From contig CP054675.1 of assembly GCA_013348845.1 (NCBI GenBank), positions 1,311,501 through 1,375,500 of the forward strand: 64,000 nucleotides of DNA. Direction: 5' to 3'. The DNA is from Candidatus Tepidiaquacella proteinivora (GTDB lineage: Bacteria > Bacteroidota > Ignavibacteria > Tepidaquicellales > Tepidaquicellaceae). The notes beneath the pieces are model-generated. The model saw nothing but the letters and a program-made list of their open reading frames with translations. It was not told the DNA's origin and did not search any database. This document shows, in pieces, positions 9,295-18,943 of the stretch (positions are counted from its first letter, which is position 1; each line of letters begins with the position of its first letter). The position numbers were made by a program, and so were the translations under genes.

Positions 9295-10275
9295 ATGAGC
9301 ATATTAGTCAATAAAAAATCTAAAGTCGTAGTTCAGGGAATTACTGGTAGTGAAGGAACTTTTCATACACAACAAATGCTGGATTACGGAACAAATATAG
9401 TTGGAGGAGTTACCCCCGGAAAAGGTGGTACACTATTTCAGGAAAAAATTCCTATTTTTAATTCAGTAAAAGAAGCCGTTGATGTAACCGGAGCAGATGT
9501 ATCTGTTATTTTCGTTCCTTATGCATTTGCTGCCGATGCTATAATAGAAGCAGCAAATGCCGGTATTAAAGTTATTGTTTGTATTACAGAAGGAATTCCG
9601 ACAAGGGATATGGTTAAGGTATATAATTACCTCAAGACCTTAAATGCGGAAGGAAAAGAAGTAAGATTAATTGGTCCAAATTGTCCGGGAATAATAACCC
9701 CTGAAGAATGTAAAGTAGGAATAATGCCGGGATTTATAACAAAGAAGGGCAATGTTGGGGTAGTTTCAAGAAGTGGAACATTAACTTACGAAGCAGTAGA
9801 TCAATTAACTAAATTGGGAATTGGCCAGAGCACCTGTATAGGAATTGGCGGAGACCCGATAATAGGGACAACATTTCTTGATGCGATAAAATTATTTAAT
9901 AAAGATAAAGACACAAAAGCAATATTAATGATTGGCGAAATTGGAGGTAATGCGGAAGAACAGGCAGCAGAATATATTAAAAATAAAGTTACGAAACCAG
10001 TAATTGGATTTATTGCAGGTAAAACAGCTCCTCCAGGAAGAAGAATGGGTCATGCCGGAGCAATAATTTCAGGTGGGAAAGGAACAGCTGAAGAAAAGAT
10101 AAAGGTAATGAAAGAATGTGGAATAATAATAGCAGAATCTCCGGCAGATATCGGCATAACAGTAAAAGCAGCGCTGGAAACATATTTAAAGAAAAAGAAG
10201 AAAGCAAAAAAGGAAAAATCAAAGAAGAAAGAAAATAAATTAAAAAAATCCAAAAAGGCAAAGAAAAAAGGCTAA
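9295..10275 (+). CDS. sucD: Succinyl-CoA synthetase (ADP-forming) alpha subunit
   Basis: The alpha subunit of succinate-CoA ligase, which interconverts succinyl-CoA and succinate with substrate-level phosphorylation in the TCA cycle. It has the CoA-binding Rossmann start ([17 protein letters not shown]), the GPNCPGII segment and the phospho-His loop GHAGAI with His253. The family is normally about 290 aa; this one is 326 because of a C-terminal tail of about 32 residues made almost entirely of Lys with some Ala, Glu and Ser. sucC is not adjacent in this window. The tail is real in frame and is reported separately as an oddity. Confidence 0.95.
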   Translation: MSILVNKKSKVVVQGITGSEGTFHTQQMLDYGTNIVGGVTPGKGGTLFQEKIPIFNSVKEAVDVTGADVSVIFVPYAFAADAIIEAANAGIKVIVCITEGIPTRDMVKVYNYLKTLNAEGKEVRLIGPNCPGIITPEECKVGIMPGFITKKGNVGVVSRSGTLTYEAVDQLTKLGIGQSTCIGIGGDPIIGTTFLDAIKLFNKDKDTKAILMIGEIGGNAEEQAAEYIKNKVTKPVIGFIAGKTAPPGRRMGHAGAIISGGKGTAEEKIKVMKECGIIIAESPADIGITVKAALETYLKKKKKAKKEKSKKKENKLKKSKKAKKKG

Positions 10276-10281
10276 ATTATT

Positions 10282-10644
10282 TTGGAATATACGATAATAC
10301 GAATAAATAAAGCACGGTTTTATGGTTTCCATGGAGACCATGAATACGAAAGACAGTTTGGCAATCAATTTGAAGTTGACATTGAAATGAAATGTGACCT
10401 GACTGAACTTGATGATACAGACAAGTTAAGTAAAACCGTTGATTACCTCTCGGTTTACAATACAGTAAAAGATATTTTTCAGCAGCATAAGTTTTATTTA
10501 CTTGAAACTGTAAATATGAAAATATGTAGAACCTTGTTAGAAAAATTCCCGCTTATAAAAGAAATAAAAGTAAATGTGAGAAAACCAAACGCTCCGCTTG
10601 GAATAATAGATTCGGTTGAAGTATCAAATACATTGAAACGTTAA
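10282..10644 (+). CDS. folB: Dihydroneopterin aldolase
   Basis: Folate pathway enzyme converting 7,8-dihydroneopterin to 6-hydroxymethyl-7,8-dihydropterin. 120 aa, family length, with typical features: RFYGFHG near the N-terminus, the Glu-rich VDIEMKCDL strand, VDYLSVYNTVK, LLETV and the C-terminal VNVRKPNAPLG. It starts with TTG at 10282, 6 bp after sucD. Its TAA overlaps the ATG of folK by one base, so the two consecutive pathway steps are translationally linked. Confidence 0.93.
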   Translation: MEYTIIRINKARFYGFHGDHEYERQFGNQFEVDIEMKCDLTELDDTDKLSKTVDYLSVYNTVKDIFQQHKFYLLETVNMKICRTLLEKFPLIKEIKVNVRKPNAPLGIIDSVEVSNTLKR

Positions 10645-11159
10645 TGGCAGGGGTTTTTCTTTCCTTAGGTTCTAATTTAGGTGATAGATTAGCATATATT
10701 AGATCTGCAATAAATGAATTAGAAAAAGAAGAGAAAATAAAACTATTGAAATTTTCCTCAGTTTATAATACTCAACCTTGGGGTAAAAAATTAAAGAATG
10801 ACTTCTTAAACTGTGTTTTAAAAATTTCTACTGATTTATCCCCGATTATTTTATTACAAAAAATAAAACAAATTGAAAAAAAAGTAGGAAGAAAAAACAA
10901 TAGAAAATGGTCTAACCGGGAGATTGATATTGATATATTATTATACGATAATCTTATTTTTTTATCAAAGTATTTGATTATACCACATCCTGAGATACCA
11001 AATAGAAGGTTTATTTTGGTGCCTTTATCAGAAATTGCAAAAACTTTTATACATCCGACATTACAACAATCTATATCAAATTTGCTAAAAAATACCAAAG
11101 ATAACTTAAAATGCGAGATTTTTATGACGTCAAAAGATATTATGATAGTCAATAAATAA
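10644..11159 (+). CDS. folK: 2-amino-4-hydroxy-6-hydroxymethyldihydropteridine pyrophosphokinase
   Basis: HPPK, the folate step after FolB: it transfers pyrophosphate from ATP to 6-hydroxymethyl-dihydropterin. 171 aa. It shows the signature start LSLGSNLGDR, the SSVYNTQPWG pterin loop, the REIDIDILLYD metal/ATP motif and HPEIPNRRFILVPL. The ATG overlaps the folB stop. The C-terminal ~20 residues are poorly conserved. Confidence 0.95.
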   Translation: MAGVFLSLGSNLGDRLAYIRSAINELEKEEKIKLLKFSSVYNTQPWGKKLKNDFLNCVLKISTDLSPIILLQKIKQIEKKVGRKNNRKWSNREIDIDILLYDNLIFLSKYLIIPHPEIPNRRFILVPLSEIAKTFIHPTLQQSISNLLKNTKDNLKCEIFMTSKDIMIVNK

Positions 11160-11220
11160 TAAAAATAAATCCTATTTTTTATTAAAAATAACTATTAAAT
11201 TTAAGTATAAAAAAATAAGA

Positions 11221-11865
11221 ATGTATATAGCAATAGAAGGAGTAATCGGGGTTGGAAAAACCTCGCTTGCTAAAAAACTTTCAGAAAGGTTAAATGCAAA
11301 ATTAATTCTTGAAAGTTTTGAAGATAACCCTTTCCTTGAAAAATTCTACAATAATCCTGAGAGGTATGCTTTTCATACACAAATACACTTCTTACTTTCA
11401 AGATATAAACAGTTAATAAAACTTAAACAGGAAGATTTATTTTATGATTATATAATTTCAGATTATATTTTTGAAAAAGATAAGATATTTGCTTATATGA
11501 ATTTAAAAGATGATGAACTTGAATTGTATGAACGAATATCTCAACTCATTGAAAAAGAAATAAGAACACCTGATTTAGTTATTTATTTACAATCCACAGT
11601 TGACCGGCTGATGAACAATATAAAACAAAGAAATCGCCATTATGAAAAAGAAATAACAAAAGAATATATTAAAGATTTAAACGAAGGTTACAATTACTTT
11701 TTCTTTAGATTCCGGGCAACAAAAGTTTTGATTGTTAATGTTGCAGAAATAGACTTTGTAAATAATGAAAATGATTTTGAAGAATTAGTAAAAAAAATAC
11801 TTTCACCTGAACACGCTCAGTTAGAATATTTCAATCCCGTTAATAAAAAAGCAATATCAAGATAG
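11221..11865 (+). CDS. Deoxynucleoside kinase (deoxyadenosine/deoxyguanosine kinase type)
   Basis: 214 aa, dNK family P-loop kinase that phosphorylates salvaged deoxynucleosides. Walker A is EGVIGVGKTSLAKKL at residues 6-20. An ESFEDNPFLEKFY segment (substrate-binding Glu) follows, then the SDYIFEKDKIFA region (DRS-like position) and the lid with an Arg-rich RNRHYEK. It follows folK in many related genomes. Specificity (dA/dG versus dC) cannot be read from sequence by eye. Confidence 0.88.
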   Translation: MYIAIEGVIGVGKTSLAKKLSERLNAKLILESFEDNPFLEKFYNNPERYAFHTQIHFLLSRYKQLIKLKQEDLFYDYIISDYIFEKDKIFAYMNLKDDELELYERISQLIEKEIRTPDLVIYLQSTVDRLMNNIKQRNRHYEKEITKEYIKDLNEGYNYFFFRFRATKVLIVNVAEIDFVNNENDFEELVKKILSPEHAQLEYFNPVNKKAISR

Positions 11866-11871
11866 TATATA

Positions 11872-12066
11872 ATGATTAGATTGTTTTTCATTATTTTTTT
11901 TGTGTTAATTATATCTCTAATTATTAGACTAATAGCTCTAATAATTAGAGGAAATAAGTCTCTTAAAGTAAAAAGAGTTATTAGGGATACATCTAAACCG
12001 AATGAGTCAGCAAGTACGAAAGAAAATAAAAAAATCATTGATGCTGACTACGAAGAAATTCAATAA
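11872..12066 (+). CDS. Small single-pass membrane protein of unknown function
   Basis: 64 aa. One very hydrophobic segment (about residues 3-27, Ile/Leu/Phe-rich) is followed by a Lys/Arg cytoplasmic stretch and an acidic end ...IIDADYEEIQ. That ADYEEI-type tail recurs in small DUF4834-like Bacteroidota membrane proteins. It is packed between the deoxynucleoside kinase (6 bp) and the GT9 gene (14 bp), which supports it being real. No function can be assigned. Confidence 0.55.
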   Translation: MIRLFFIIFFVLIISLIIRLIALIIRGNKSLKVKRVIRDTSKPNESASTKENKKIIDADYEEIQ

Positions 12067-12080
12067 AATATTCATCCGAT

Positions 12081-13163
12081 TTGCTACAAAAAATAATAAG
12101 ACCTTTAATAGATAAAAAGCCTGCTGATATAAACAAGCTAATCCCTGAAAAAGTAAAAAATATTTTAATAGTAAAACAACATAATCAGTTAGGGGATATG
12201 CTTTGCACCTTACCGCTTTTTGCAGCAATACGAAAGAAATTTTATAACTCCCATATAACGCTGGTAGCTTCAAGAGATAATTATGAGGTGATGAATAGTA
12301 CAGCAAATAGATATTTAGACAGAGTTATTCTTTTTGCAAAATCACCTATTTCTGAATACAATCGATTCTTTAAAAATTTAAAGGACAGAAAATATGATAT
12401 AGGTATTGTTCCATCAACAGTTTCATTTTCAAGAACTTCACACTTAATCAACTATTTATCAGGCGCTAAAATAAGAGTTGGGGTTAAATCAGCAGACGGA
12501 AGATACAATAAAAATGAGTATTTACTAAACCTGAAATCCGATTTTGTATGGGATAAAAATAAATTACATCAAACAGAAAGATTTTTAGAGATAGGAAAAC
12601 TACTTAACTGCAATTTAAGTGATAAAGAAAAAAAAGAAGTTAAGTTATTTTTAAGCAAAGAGGAAATGAATTTTGCAAAGGAATTTATAGATAAAAATTT
12701 TCCGGATAAGAATAAATATATATTGGGTTTCCACTTAGGTGCCCGAAAAATTAAAAACAGGTGGGGTTTAAATAATTTTTTAGAATTAATAATTAAGTTA
12801 TATAAGAAATTTAATAATTATATTCTACTGACAGAAGGACCAATGGATAAAGAGTTTACAGCAAAATTAAATTATGATTTGATTTCAAAAGGCATAACAA
12901 CCGTAACGATAAGCTTTAATATAAGATTGGATGCTGCTATTTTATCTCAAATAGATTTATATATTACTAATGATACAGGACCTATGCATACTGCAAGTTT
13001 TGTCGGGACACCGCTAATTGCATTATTTGGACCAACAAATGGTTTTGAATGGGGGCCTCTAAAACAAAATCAAATTTATATTCAATCTCCGACAAGTGAT
13101 ATAAACGATATAAAACCTGATATGGTATTCAAAAAAACTATTGAATTGCTAAATAAATTATAA
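12081..13163 (+). CDS. Glycosyltransferase family 9 (heptosyltransferase-like)
   Basis: 360 aa, GT-B fold transferase of the WaaC/WaaF class, expected to add heptose or a related sugar to LPS core at the inner membrane. It has LGDMLCTLPLFAAIRKKF near the N-terminus, HLGARKIKNRWG in the donor domain and the signature NDTGPMHTASFVGTPLIALFG near the C-terminus. It starts with TTG at 12081 and abuts the next gene (TAA immediately followed by ATG). The acceptor sugar cannot be told. The link to envelope genes (kdsD/lptC at 17-19 kb) is consistent. Confidence 0.85.
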   Translation: MLQKIIRPLIDKKPADINKLIPEKVKNILIVKQHNQLGDMLCTLPLFAAIRKKFYNSHITLVASRDNYEVMNSTANRYLDRVILFAKSPISEYNRFFKNLKDRKYDIGIVPSTVSFSRTSHLINYLSGAKIRVGVKSADGRYNKNEYLLNLKSDFVWDKNKLHQTERFLEIGKLLNCNLSDKEKKEVKLFLSKEEMNFAKEFIDKNFPDKNKYILGFHLGARKIKNRWGLNNFLELIIKLYKKFNNYILLTEGPMDKEFTAKLNYDLISKGITTVTISFNIRLDAAILSQIDLYITNDTGPMHTASFVGTPLIALFGPTNGFEWGPLKQNQIYIQSPTSDINDIKPDMVFKKTIELLNKL

Positions 13164-14714
13164 ATGAATAAAATATTAGCCGCAATAGATATTGGTACAA
13201 ATTCTTTTCATCTTATAGTTGTAAATGTAACAAATAATTCAGGGTTCACCATTTTGACAAGAGAAAAAGAGGTTGTAAGACTTGGGAAAAGTTCCCGCGA
13301 TATGAAATACATAACTCCCGATGCAACTTTTAGAGCAGTAGCGACTTTAAAAAGATTTAAACTTATATGCGAATCCTTTAAGGCGGATATTAGGGCAGTA
13401 GCAACAAGTGCTGTAAGAGAAGCATTGAACAGTAACGATTTCGTTGATGAAATCTTTAACAAAACAGGAATTAGAATAGAAACTGTTTCGGGATATGAAG
13501 AAGCAAGGTTAATTTATCTGGGAGTATTACAAGCATTACCTATATATGAAAAGAAAATATTACTTTTTGATGTTGGAGGAGGCAGTACAGAATTTCTCGT
13601 TGGGGAAAAGAGTGAAGTTCTATTTGCAAATAGTTTAAAAATTGGTGCAGTAAGATTAACTGAAAGATTTTTTAGCGAACGCAAATTCAGACCCGAATTA
13701 ATTGAGGAAGCAAGATTATCAATTAAAACTATATTATTCCCAGTTTTAAGAGACATAAAAAAATATAACTATGAATTAGTAATAGGAACTTCCGGTACTA
13801 TCCTCAATCTTGGAAACATTATTAAGCAATATGAATATGTAGATTCTTATGATAATTTTAATATGAATAATTTTTCTATTAATAAAGAATCATTATCTAA
13901 AATAATCAAAAAAATAACCAAATGTAGTAATACTAAAGAGATTGAAAATATCAAAGGGGTAGATCCCGATAGGGTAGATATTTTAACAGCAGGAGCTTTA
14001 ATAGTTGAACAAATATTCAGTGGGTTAAATATTGATAAAGTAACACTTTCAACATATGCATTAAGGGAAGGAATAATACTGGATACAATAGATAAATCAA
14101 TTGGTGTAAAGAATTTAAGCTTCATAACAAATGTTAGATACAAAAGTGTTTTACAACTTGCTGAACACTGCAATTATGATAAAAAACATTCGGATAAGGT
14201 TACATATTTAGCTTCTAAAATATTTAATTTTATAAAAGAAAATTTTGAAGAATACAATCTTTCCGACGCAGACAGAGAATATCTTGTCGCAGCAGGCATT
14301 TTACATGATATAGGGCATAGTATTTCTCATTCACAACATCACAGGCATTCTTATTATTTAATAAAAAATAGTGAATTACTCGGCTTTAATAATGAAGAAA
14401 TAGAAATAATAGCCAACATAGCAAGATATCACAGAAAATCTCATCCAAAACTTAAACACGATAATTTTGCTAAATTAAGTTCAATTAACAAAGACAGGGT
14501 TAGGAAACTTTCTTCAATATTAAGAATTGCAGATGGTCTCGACAGAAGTCATCGTGCATTGATTGATGATATAAAAATTGAAAGAAAAAATAATACTTTA
14601 AATTTTTATTTAATTTCTAAATCCAAAGAGTTATCGCTGGAAATTTGGGGAGCAAATATGAGAAAAGATTTGTTTGAAGAAACTTATAATTTAAAACTAA
14701 ACATATTAGTATGA
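13164..14714 (+). CDS. Ppx/GppA exopolyphosphatase / guanosine pentaphosphatase
   Basis: 516 aa. The N-terminal actin-like ASKHA domain carries AAIDIGTNSFHLIVV and the second phosphate loop LLFDVGGGSTEFLVG (about residue 135). From about residue 340 a C-terminal HD-type domain follows, with HDIGHSISHSQHHRHS. This is the full two-domain architecture of PPX/GppA enzymes, which hydrolyse polyphosphate and/or pppGpp. It starts right after the GT9 stop and its TGA overlaps the bshA ATG by 4 bases. Polyphosphatase versus GppA activity cannot be separated here. Confidence 0.92.
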   Translation: MNKILAAIDIGTNSFHLIVVNVTNNSGFTILTREKEVVRLGKSSRDMKYITPDATFRAVATLKRFKLICESFKADIRAVATSAVREALNSNDFVDEIFNKTGIRIETVSGYEEARLIYLGVLQALPIYEKKILLFDVGGGSTEFLVGEKSEVLFANSLKIGAVRLTERFFSERKFRPELIEEARLSIKTILFPVLRDIKKYNYELVIGTSGTILNLGNIIKQYEYVDSYDNFNMNNFSINKESLSKIIKKITKCSNTKEIENIKGVDPDRVDILTAGALIVEQIFSGLNIDKVTLSTYALREGIILDTIDKSIGVKNLSFITNVRYKSVLQLAEHCNYDKKHSDKVTYLASKIFNFIKENFEEYNLSDADREYLVAAGILHDIGHSISHSQHHRHSYYLIKNSELLGFNNEEIEIIANIARYHRKSHPKLKHDNFAKLSSINKDRVRKLSSILRIADGLDRSHRALIDDIKIERKNNTLNFYLISKSKELSLEIWGANMRKDLFEETYNLKLNILV

Positions 14715-15850
14715 AAATAGCAATTGTTTGTTATCCAACTTATGGTGGTAGTGGAGTTGTTGCAACAGAGTTAGGAAAGTACCTTGCTAACAGAGGACAT
14801 CAAATTCATTTTGTATCGTATGCTATACCTTCCAAACTCTCTACTTTTTGTGATAATATTTTTTTTCACGGGGTAGAAATGTTTACCTATCCCTTATTTG
14901 AATTTCCATTATACTCAATAAGTCTCTCAAGTAAACTTGTTGATGTAGCAATTTTCAATGATATTGACCTCATTCATGTCCATTATGCAATTCCACACGC
15001 AACCAGTGCATATTTAGCAAGAGAAATTCTAAAATATGAAAAACATAATAAAAGAATAAAAATTATAACAACATTACATGGAACAGATATCACACTTGTA
15101 GGTTTAGAACCTTCTTTTCAAAAAACACTAAAATTCAGCATAGAACATTCTGATGGAGTCACCGCAGTATCAAAGTTTTTAAAAGAAAAAACAATTTCTT
15201 CTTACAATATACAAAATGATATTGAAGTTATTTATAATTTTGTTGATACAGAAAAATATAAAAAGCTTTCAACACCAGAATTAAAAAAACTAAGAGAGCA
15301 TTATGCCCCAAATAATGAAAAGATATTAATTCATACATCAAATTTTAGAAAACTGAAAAGGGTAACAGATGTAATAAAAATTTTCCATAATGTTGCAAAA
15401 AAAATATCATCAATTTTAATTTTAATCGGAGATGGTCCTGAAAGAAGCGAATGTGAAAAATTATCAAGGGAATTGAATATCTCGGGAAAAATTTATTTTA
15501 TGGGTAAACAAGATTCGATAACAGAATTATTGTCAATCGCAGATATTTTTATAATGCCTTCAGAATCAGAAAGTTTTGGATTATCTGCTCTTGAAGCTAT
15601 GAGTACTTCTTTACCCGTCATATCATCAAATATCGGTGGTTTACCTGAACTGAATATCAACGGTGTAACCGGGTATACTGTTGATGTTGGTGATATAGAA
15701 AGAATGTCTGATTTGACAATAGATTTACTTTCTAACGAATCAGAGTATAAAAAGTTTAGTATAAATGCAAGAAAAAGAGCTGAAGACTTTAAAGCGGAAA
15801 AAATTATTCCCCTATATGAAAAATATTATGAAAAAATTTTAAGTAAATAG
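14711..15850 (+). CDS. bshA: N-acetyl-alpha-D-glucosaminyl L-malate synthase
   Basis: A GT4 glycosyltransferase that makes GlcNAc-malate, the first step of bacillithiol synthesis. 379 aa, starting MKIAIVCYPTYGGSGVVATE, a hallmark of BshA. The middle holds VHYAIPHATSAYLAR and TTLHGTDITLVG, and the C-terminal half the GT4 motif ESESFGLSALEAM. The 4-base ATGA overlap with ppx indicates a shared mRNA. bshB and bshC are not in the window. Bacillithiol is the usual low-molecular-weight thiol in Chlorobi/Bacteroidota relatives, so the call fits the lineage. Confidence 0.92.
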   Translation: MKIAIVCYPTYGGSGVVATELGKYLANRGHQIHFVSYAIPSKLSTFCDNIFFHGVEMFTYPLFEFPLYSISLSSKLVDVAIFNDIDLIHVHYAIPHATSAYLAREILKYEKHNKRIKIITTLHGTDITLVGLEPSFQKTLKFSIEHSDGVTAVSKFLKEKTISSYNIQNDIEVIYNFVDTEKYKKLSTPELKKLREHYAPNNEKILIHTSNFRKLKRVTDVIKIFHNVAKKISSILILIGDGPERSECEKLSRELNISGKIYFMGKQDSITELLSIADIFIMPSESESFGLSALEAMSTSLPVISSNIGGLPELNINGVTGYTVDVGDIERMSDLTIDLLSNESEYKKFSINARKRAEDFKAEKIIPLYEKYYEKILSK

Positions 15851-17275
15851 CTATTGCCGTTTTGGCTTATCTTCATAAATTATAAATTCGGGAAGAAATC
15901 TTTCAACAGTACTTATTAATATTTCTGGGACATATTTACCATTAGGATTTTTTTCAATTTTGACTCTTTTTACTTTTTGATTTGTATCAAAATAAATTGT
16001 CATATTTTCTCCATCAATAAAATTTATTCCGTTTGCTTTTTTACCTTCGTAAGAATAATATATTCCAATCGCATTACTATCTACAAATACAGAACTTAAT
16101 TTACTACCCTCGAAATTCATAATTATATTATTACCTTTAATTTGGTCATACCTGTCAGGAAAATTAGAATCGCTTAAAGAAATGATGAAAGAAAATCTAG
16201 AATTTTTTAAATTATGTAATCTTTTGGTATAAACTGTTTTTATTCTATTCTCTATTAATTCAGCATATATAGAATCAGCAACCATTTGAAGATCTTTCTG
16301 CCACACAATAGGATTTTCAGAAAAAGTAACAACATCTACACTATCGGATATGCCGGTATAGTATCTTGACATTCCACACTTAGCAAGAAAATCAGTTCTT
16401 ATAATATTTACATTTTCTTTTGCAAAGTAATATTCAGGTTTTTTTCTGAATGCTTCAAGAATATTACAATAAATGTATAAGGTATCTCCTGATTTTTCAG
16501 GTCTTATAAGAACAGCATTACCTTTAATTAATGTGTAAAGTGTATTTTCATAGTTTTCGAGATAATCACCAATCGCATACATTCCTGTTTTATAATCATT
16601 AATCTTTACATTTCCAAAACCTATTGTTTTTTTCTCATTGGAAAAATCTATTAAAGTATCTGAGAAGATCAAAGTACTATCCTTTTCAATAGATACTTTT
16701 TGATGAGCAAAAGTTTTTCCTATTTGTTTATAAAAGTCAATATACTCAGCTTTGATTATTGAGGACTCTGTTTTTACGACTACATTTCCTTTGCAAAAAG
16801 AATCCTCTGTATTTCTCATATAAATTAATTCTTTTGCAGTTATTTTATACTTAGGATTTACAATAATTACATCTCCGGTGAAATGAGCTTTGTTCTCATT
16901 AAAATAATAAATACCCTTGTCGGCTCTTAGAGTTGCATTCGGGTCTTTAAGTGTTATACCATTTTCGCATATCGCTTTTGATTCATTTCCAAAGTAATAT
17001 GCCTTCTCGGTATATAATGAAAGTGTGTCCTTAAATATTCTTACATTACCTTTTAACTCTATTCTGTTCTGCTCAACAAACTGAATTGCATAATTACAAT
17101 ATATACTCGTATTACTGTGAACAAAATGAACATTACCGGTAGCTTCTCTTATTGTTTGATTATTTTCATACTTGCCTTCAAGTTTATCAGCTTTCTTCAG
17201 TTCAATTTTTTCCTGAGCATATAAAATATTAAAAAATACAAATAATGATAATATGCAAATGTATATTCTGATCAT
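15851..17275 (-). CDS. OstA-like (LptA/LptD N-terminal type) periplasmic beta-taco protein
   Basis: 474 aa with N-terminal signal (MIRIYICILSLFVFFNILYA, predicted cleavage before QEK). The body is a long series of short beta strands with recurrent GNV, AK..YY and A..IYY patterns, as in the OstA_2/LptA jelly-roll family that carries lipopolysaccharide across the periplasm. It overlaps lptC by 4 bases (ATGA) and is convergent with, and directly adjacent to, bshA. It lacks an LptD-type outer-membrane barrel, so it is more likely a soluble LptA-like bridge than LptD. The operon kdsD-lptC-this gene supports a role in LPS synthesis and export. Confidence 0.75.
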   Translation of the reverse strand: MIRIYICILSLFVFFNILYAQEKIELKKADKLEGKYENNQTIREATGNVHFVHSNTSIYCNYAIQFVEQNRIELKGNVRIFKDTLSLYTEKAYYFGNESKAICENGITLKDPNATLRADKGIYYFNENKAHFTGDVIIVNPKYKITAKELIYMRNTEDSFCKGNVVVKTESSIIKAEYIDFYKQIGKTFAHQKVSIEKDSTLIFSDTLIDFSNEKKTIGFGNVKINDYKTGMYAIGDYLENYENTLYTLIKGNAVLIRPEKSGDTLYIYCNILEAFRKKPEYYFAKENVNIIRTDFLAKCGMSRYYTGISDSVDVVTFSENPIVWQKDLQMVADSIYAELIENRIKTVYTKRLHNLKNSRFSFIISLSDSNFPDRYDQIKGNNIIMNFEGSKLSSVFVDSNAIGIYYSYEGKKANGINFIDGENMTIYFDTNQKVKRVKIEKNPNGKYVPEILISTVERFLPEFIIYEDKPKRQ

Positions 17276-17844
17276 TTTGTAAGAATCCCTGTAACTTTAA
17301 ATACTTTATAGTTCTTTAGGTTCTGGTCTGACTCAAATCCAAATCCTTCTATTTCTTCTTTTTCAGTTTTGATTTTAACAAATGCATCTGAATAAACTCT
17401 TTGTTTCTCATTGTTCCAGTTCATTCTCTTTGTGGTTACAAGTGTATTATTCTTTTTCCCAACAACGATAACACTATCATACATCTCAATATCTTTAGAA
17501 GGTTCTAAAACTTTTCCCCTTTTACCAGTAAGGGTAGAAACAACTTCTCCATTCCTATCGTAAAAGTCCACAATTGCACCATCATCTACTAAAGTATAAT
17601 TTCTGGAATTGTAAACCGAAATATGGCCTGCTTTTAAAATTGCTTTAATCCTGCCTGAGTCAGAAAAGATTACAGTTGAATTCCAGCTTTCCTGATCAGG
17701 AATTTCCCCAGTTTTATAGTCCGTACGGGGAGGGCCAAATTTATTTTCACAAGAAATAATAAAACATAAGGAAAACAAAAAAATGAATAACATTTTAAAT
17801 TTTCTTATTATAAAAAAATACTTATATATAATATTCAATATCAT
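17272..17844 (-). CDS. lptC: LPS export periplasmic protein LptC (lipoprotein form)
   Basis: About 190 aa. The N-terminus has a hydrophobic run ending FIISC, a lipobox-like site (Cys32), and the remainder is the LptC beta-jelly-roll (DSGRIKAILKAGHISVY, VVSTLTGKRGKV, VTTKRMNWNNEKQRVYSD, GFGFESDQNLKNYKV). LptC couples the LptBFG transporter to the periplasmic bridge. An internal ATG at 17793 (MLFIFLF) is an alternative start but would give a signal without basic residues, so the upstream ATG is kept. It lies 33 bp downstream of kdsD and overlaps the OstA-like gene. Confidence 0.82.
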   Translation of the reverse strand: MILNIIYKYFFIIRKFKMLFIFLFSLCFIISCENKFGPPRTDYKTGEIPDQESWNSTVIFSDSGRIKAILKAGHISVYNSRNYTLVDDGAIVDFYDRNGEVVSTLTGKRGKVLEPSKDIEMYDSVIVVGKKNNTLVTTKRMNWNNEKQRVYSDAFVKIKTEKEEIEGFGFESDQNLKNYKVFKVTGILTK

Positions 17845-17877
17845 TAGCGGTTGTTAAAATCACCCATTCTATAATAT

Positions 17878-18855
17878 TTATTTTAATCCTAATTCTACGA
17901 GAGTGTGCATATGAATTATTCCATCAATTCTATTTTTATTATTACTAACTATGAGTTGAGTAATTTTATTTCTTTCCATAATTTCAAGCGCATTTACAGC
18001 TAATGTATTTCCGGGAATTGTTTTAGGATTCTTAGACATAACATCTTTGGCTTTTACTTTCTCAATGGAAGTATTCCTTTCCAGCATTCTCCTAAGGTCC
18101 CCATCTGTTATAATGCCTTTAATCTTTCCTTTTTCAGTAACAATAGCACACCCGAGTCTTTTAGATGAAATTGTATAAATAACATTTTTCATCCATTCAT
18201 TTATATTAACAATTGGAACTTCATCTCCTTTATGCATAATATCTTCTACTTTTAATAGTAATTTTTTCCCAAGTGTTCCACCGGGATGAAATAAAGCGAA
18301 ATTTTCTTTTGTGAAACCTCTCTTTTGTAACAGAGCAATTGCAATAGCATCCCCCAAAACCAAAGAAACTGTGGAAGACGATGTAGGGGCTAAATTATAA
18401 GGGCATGCTTCTTCATTGATGGAAGTTTCAAGAACTATATCAGCATCTTTAGCAAGTTTAGAATTTTTATTTGCAGTAATTAAAATAATTTTATTTTGAA
18501 ATTCTTTAAAAACAGGAACTAATCTTTTAATCTCACTCGTATCACCACTTTTAGAAATAATTATAATAGTATCTTCAGGTTTAATCAATCCCAGGTCTCC
18601 ATGTAAACTATCAGATGAATGTAAAAACATTGAATATGTTCCTGTTGAATTAAAAGTTGACACAATTTTTTGCGCAACTATCCCGGATTTTCCAAGTCCG
18701 GTAACAATAACTTTACCTTTACACCTGTAAATAGTATCAATTGCTTCTTTTAAATTCTTCTTAAATTCTAAGTCTGAAAATTTTTTCTCAAGTTGTATAA
18801 TTGCCTTTCTCTCTTTACTGACGACAATTTTTGCATTTTTTATATCATTATTCAT
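17878..18855 (-). CDS. kdsD: KpsF/GutQ-type arabinose-5-phosphate isomerase
   Basis: 325 aa, converts ribulose-5-phosphate to arabinose-5-phosphate, the first step to KDO for LPS. The N-terminal SIS domain (VTGLGKSGIVAQKIVSTFNS, HGDLGLIKPEDTIIIISKSG, NEEACPYNLAPTSSSTVSLV) is followed by FHPGGTLGKKLL and two CBS domains (about residues 205-325: VEDIMHKGDEVP, GIITDGDLRRML, DVMSKNPKTI). It is first in the minus-strand LPS operon with lptC and the OstA-like gene. Confidence 0.93.
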   Translation of the reverse strand: MNNDIKNAKIVVSKERKAIIQLEKKFSDLEFKKNLKEAIDTIYRCKGKVIVTGLGKSGIVAQKIVSTFNSTGTYSMFLHSSDSLHGDLGLIKPEDTIIIISKSGDTSEIKRLVPVFKEFQNKIILITANKNSKLAKDADIVLETSINEEACPYNLAPTSSSTVSLVLGDAIAIALLQKRGFTKENFALFHPGGTLGKKLLLKVEDIMHKGDEVPIVNINEWMKNVIYTISSKRLGCAIVTEKGKIKGIITDGDLRRMLERNTSIEKVKAKDVMSKNPKTIPGNTLAVNALEIMERNKITQLIVSNNKNRIDGIIHMHTLVELGLK

Positions 18856-18943
18856 ATTATAATTTTTATAAAAATTATGTAATTTATTTATTGATTACAA
18901 TTATAAAGAAATTTCTTTTAATTTATTAATAATAATTATTTTT

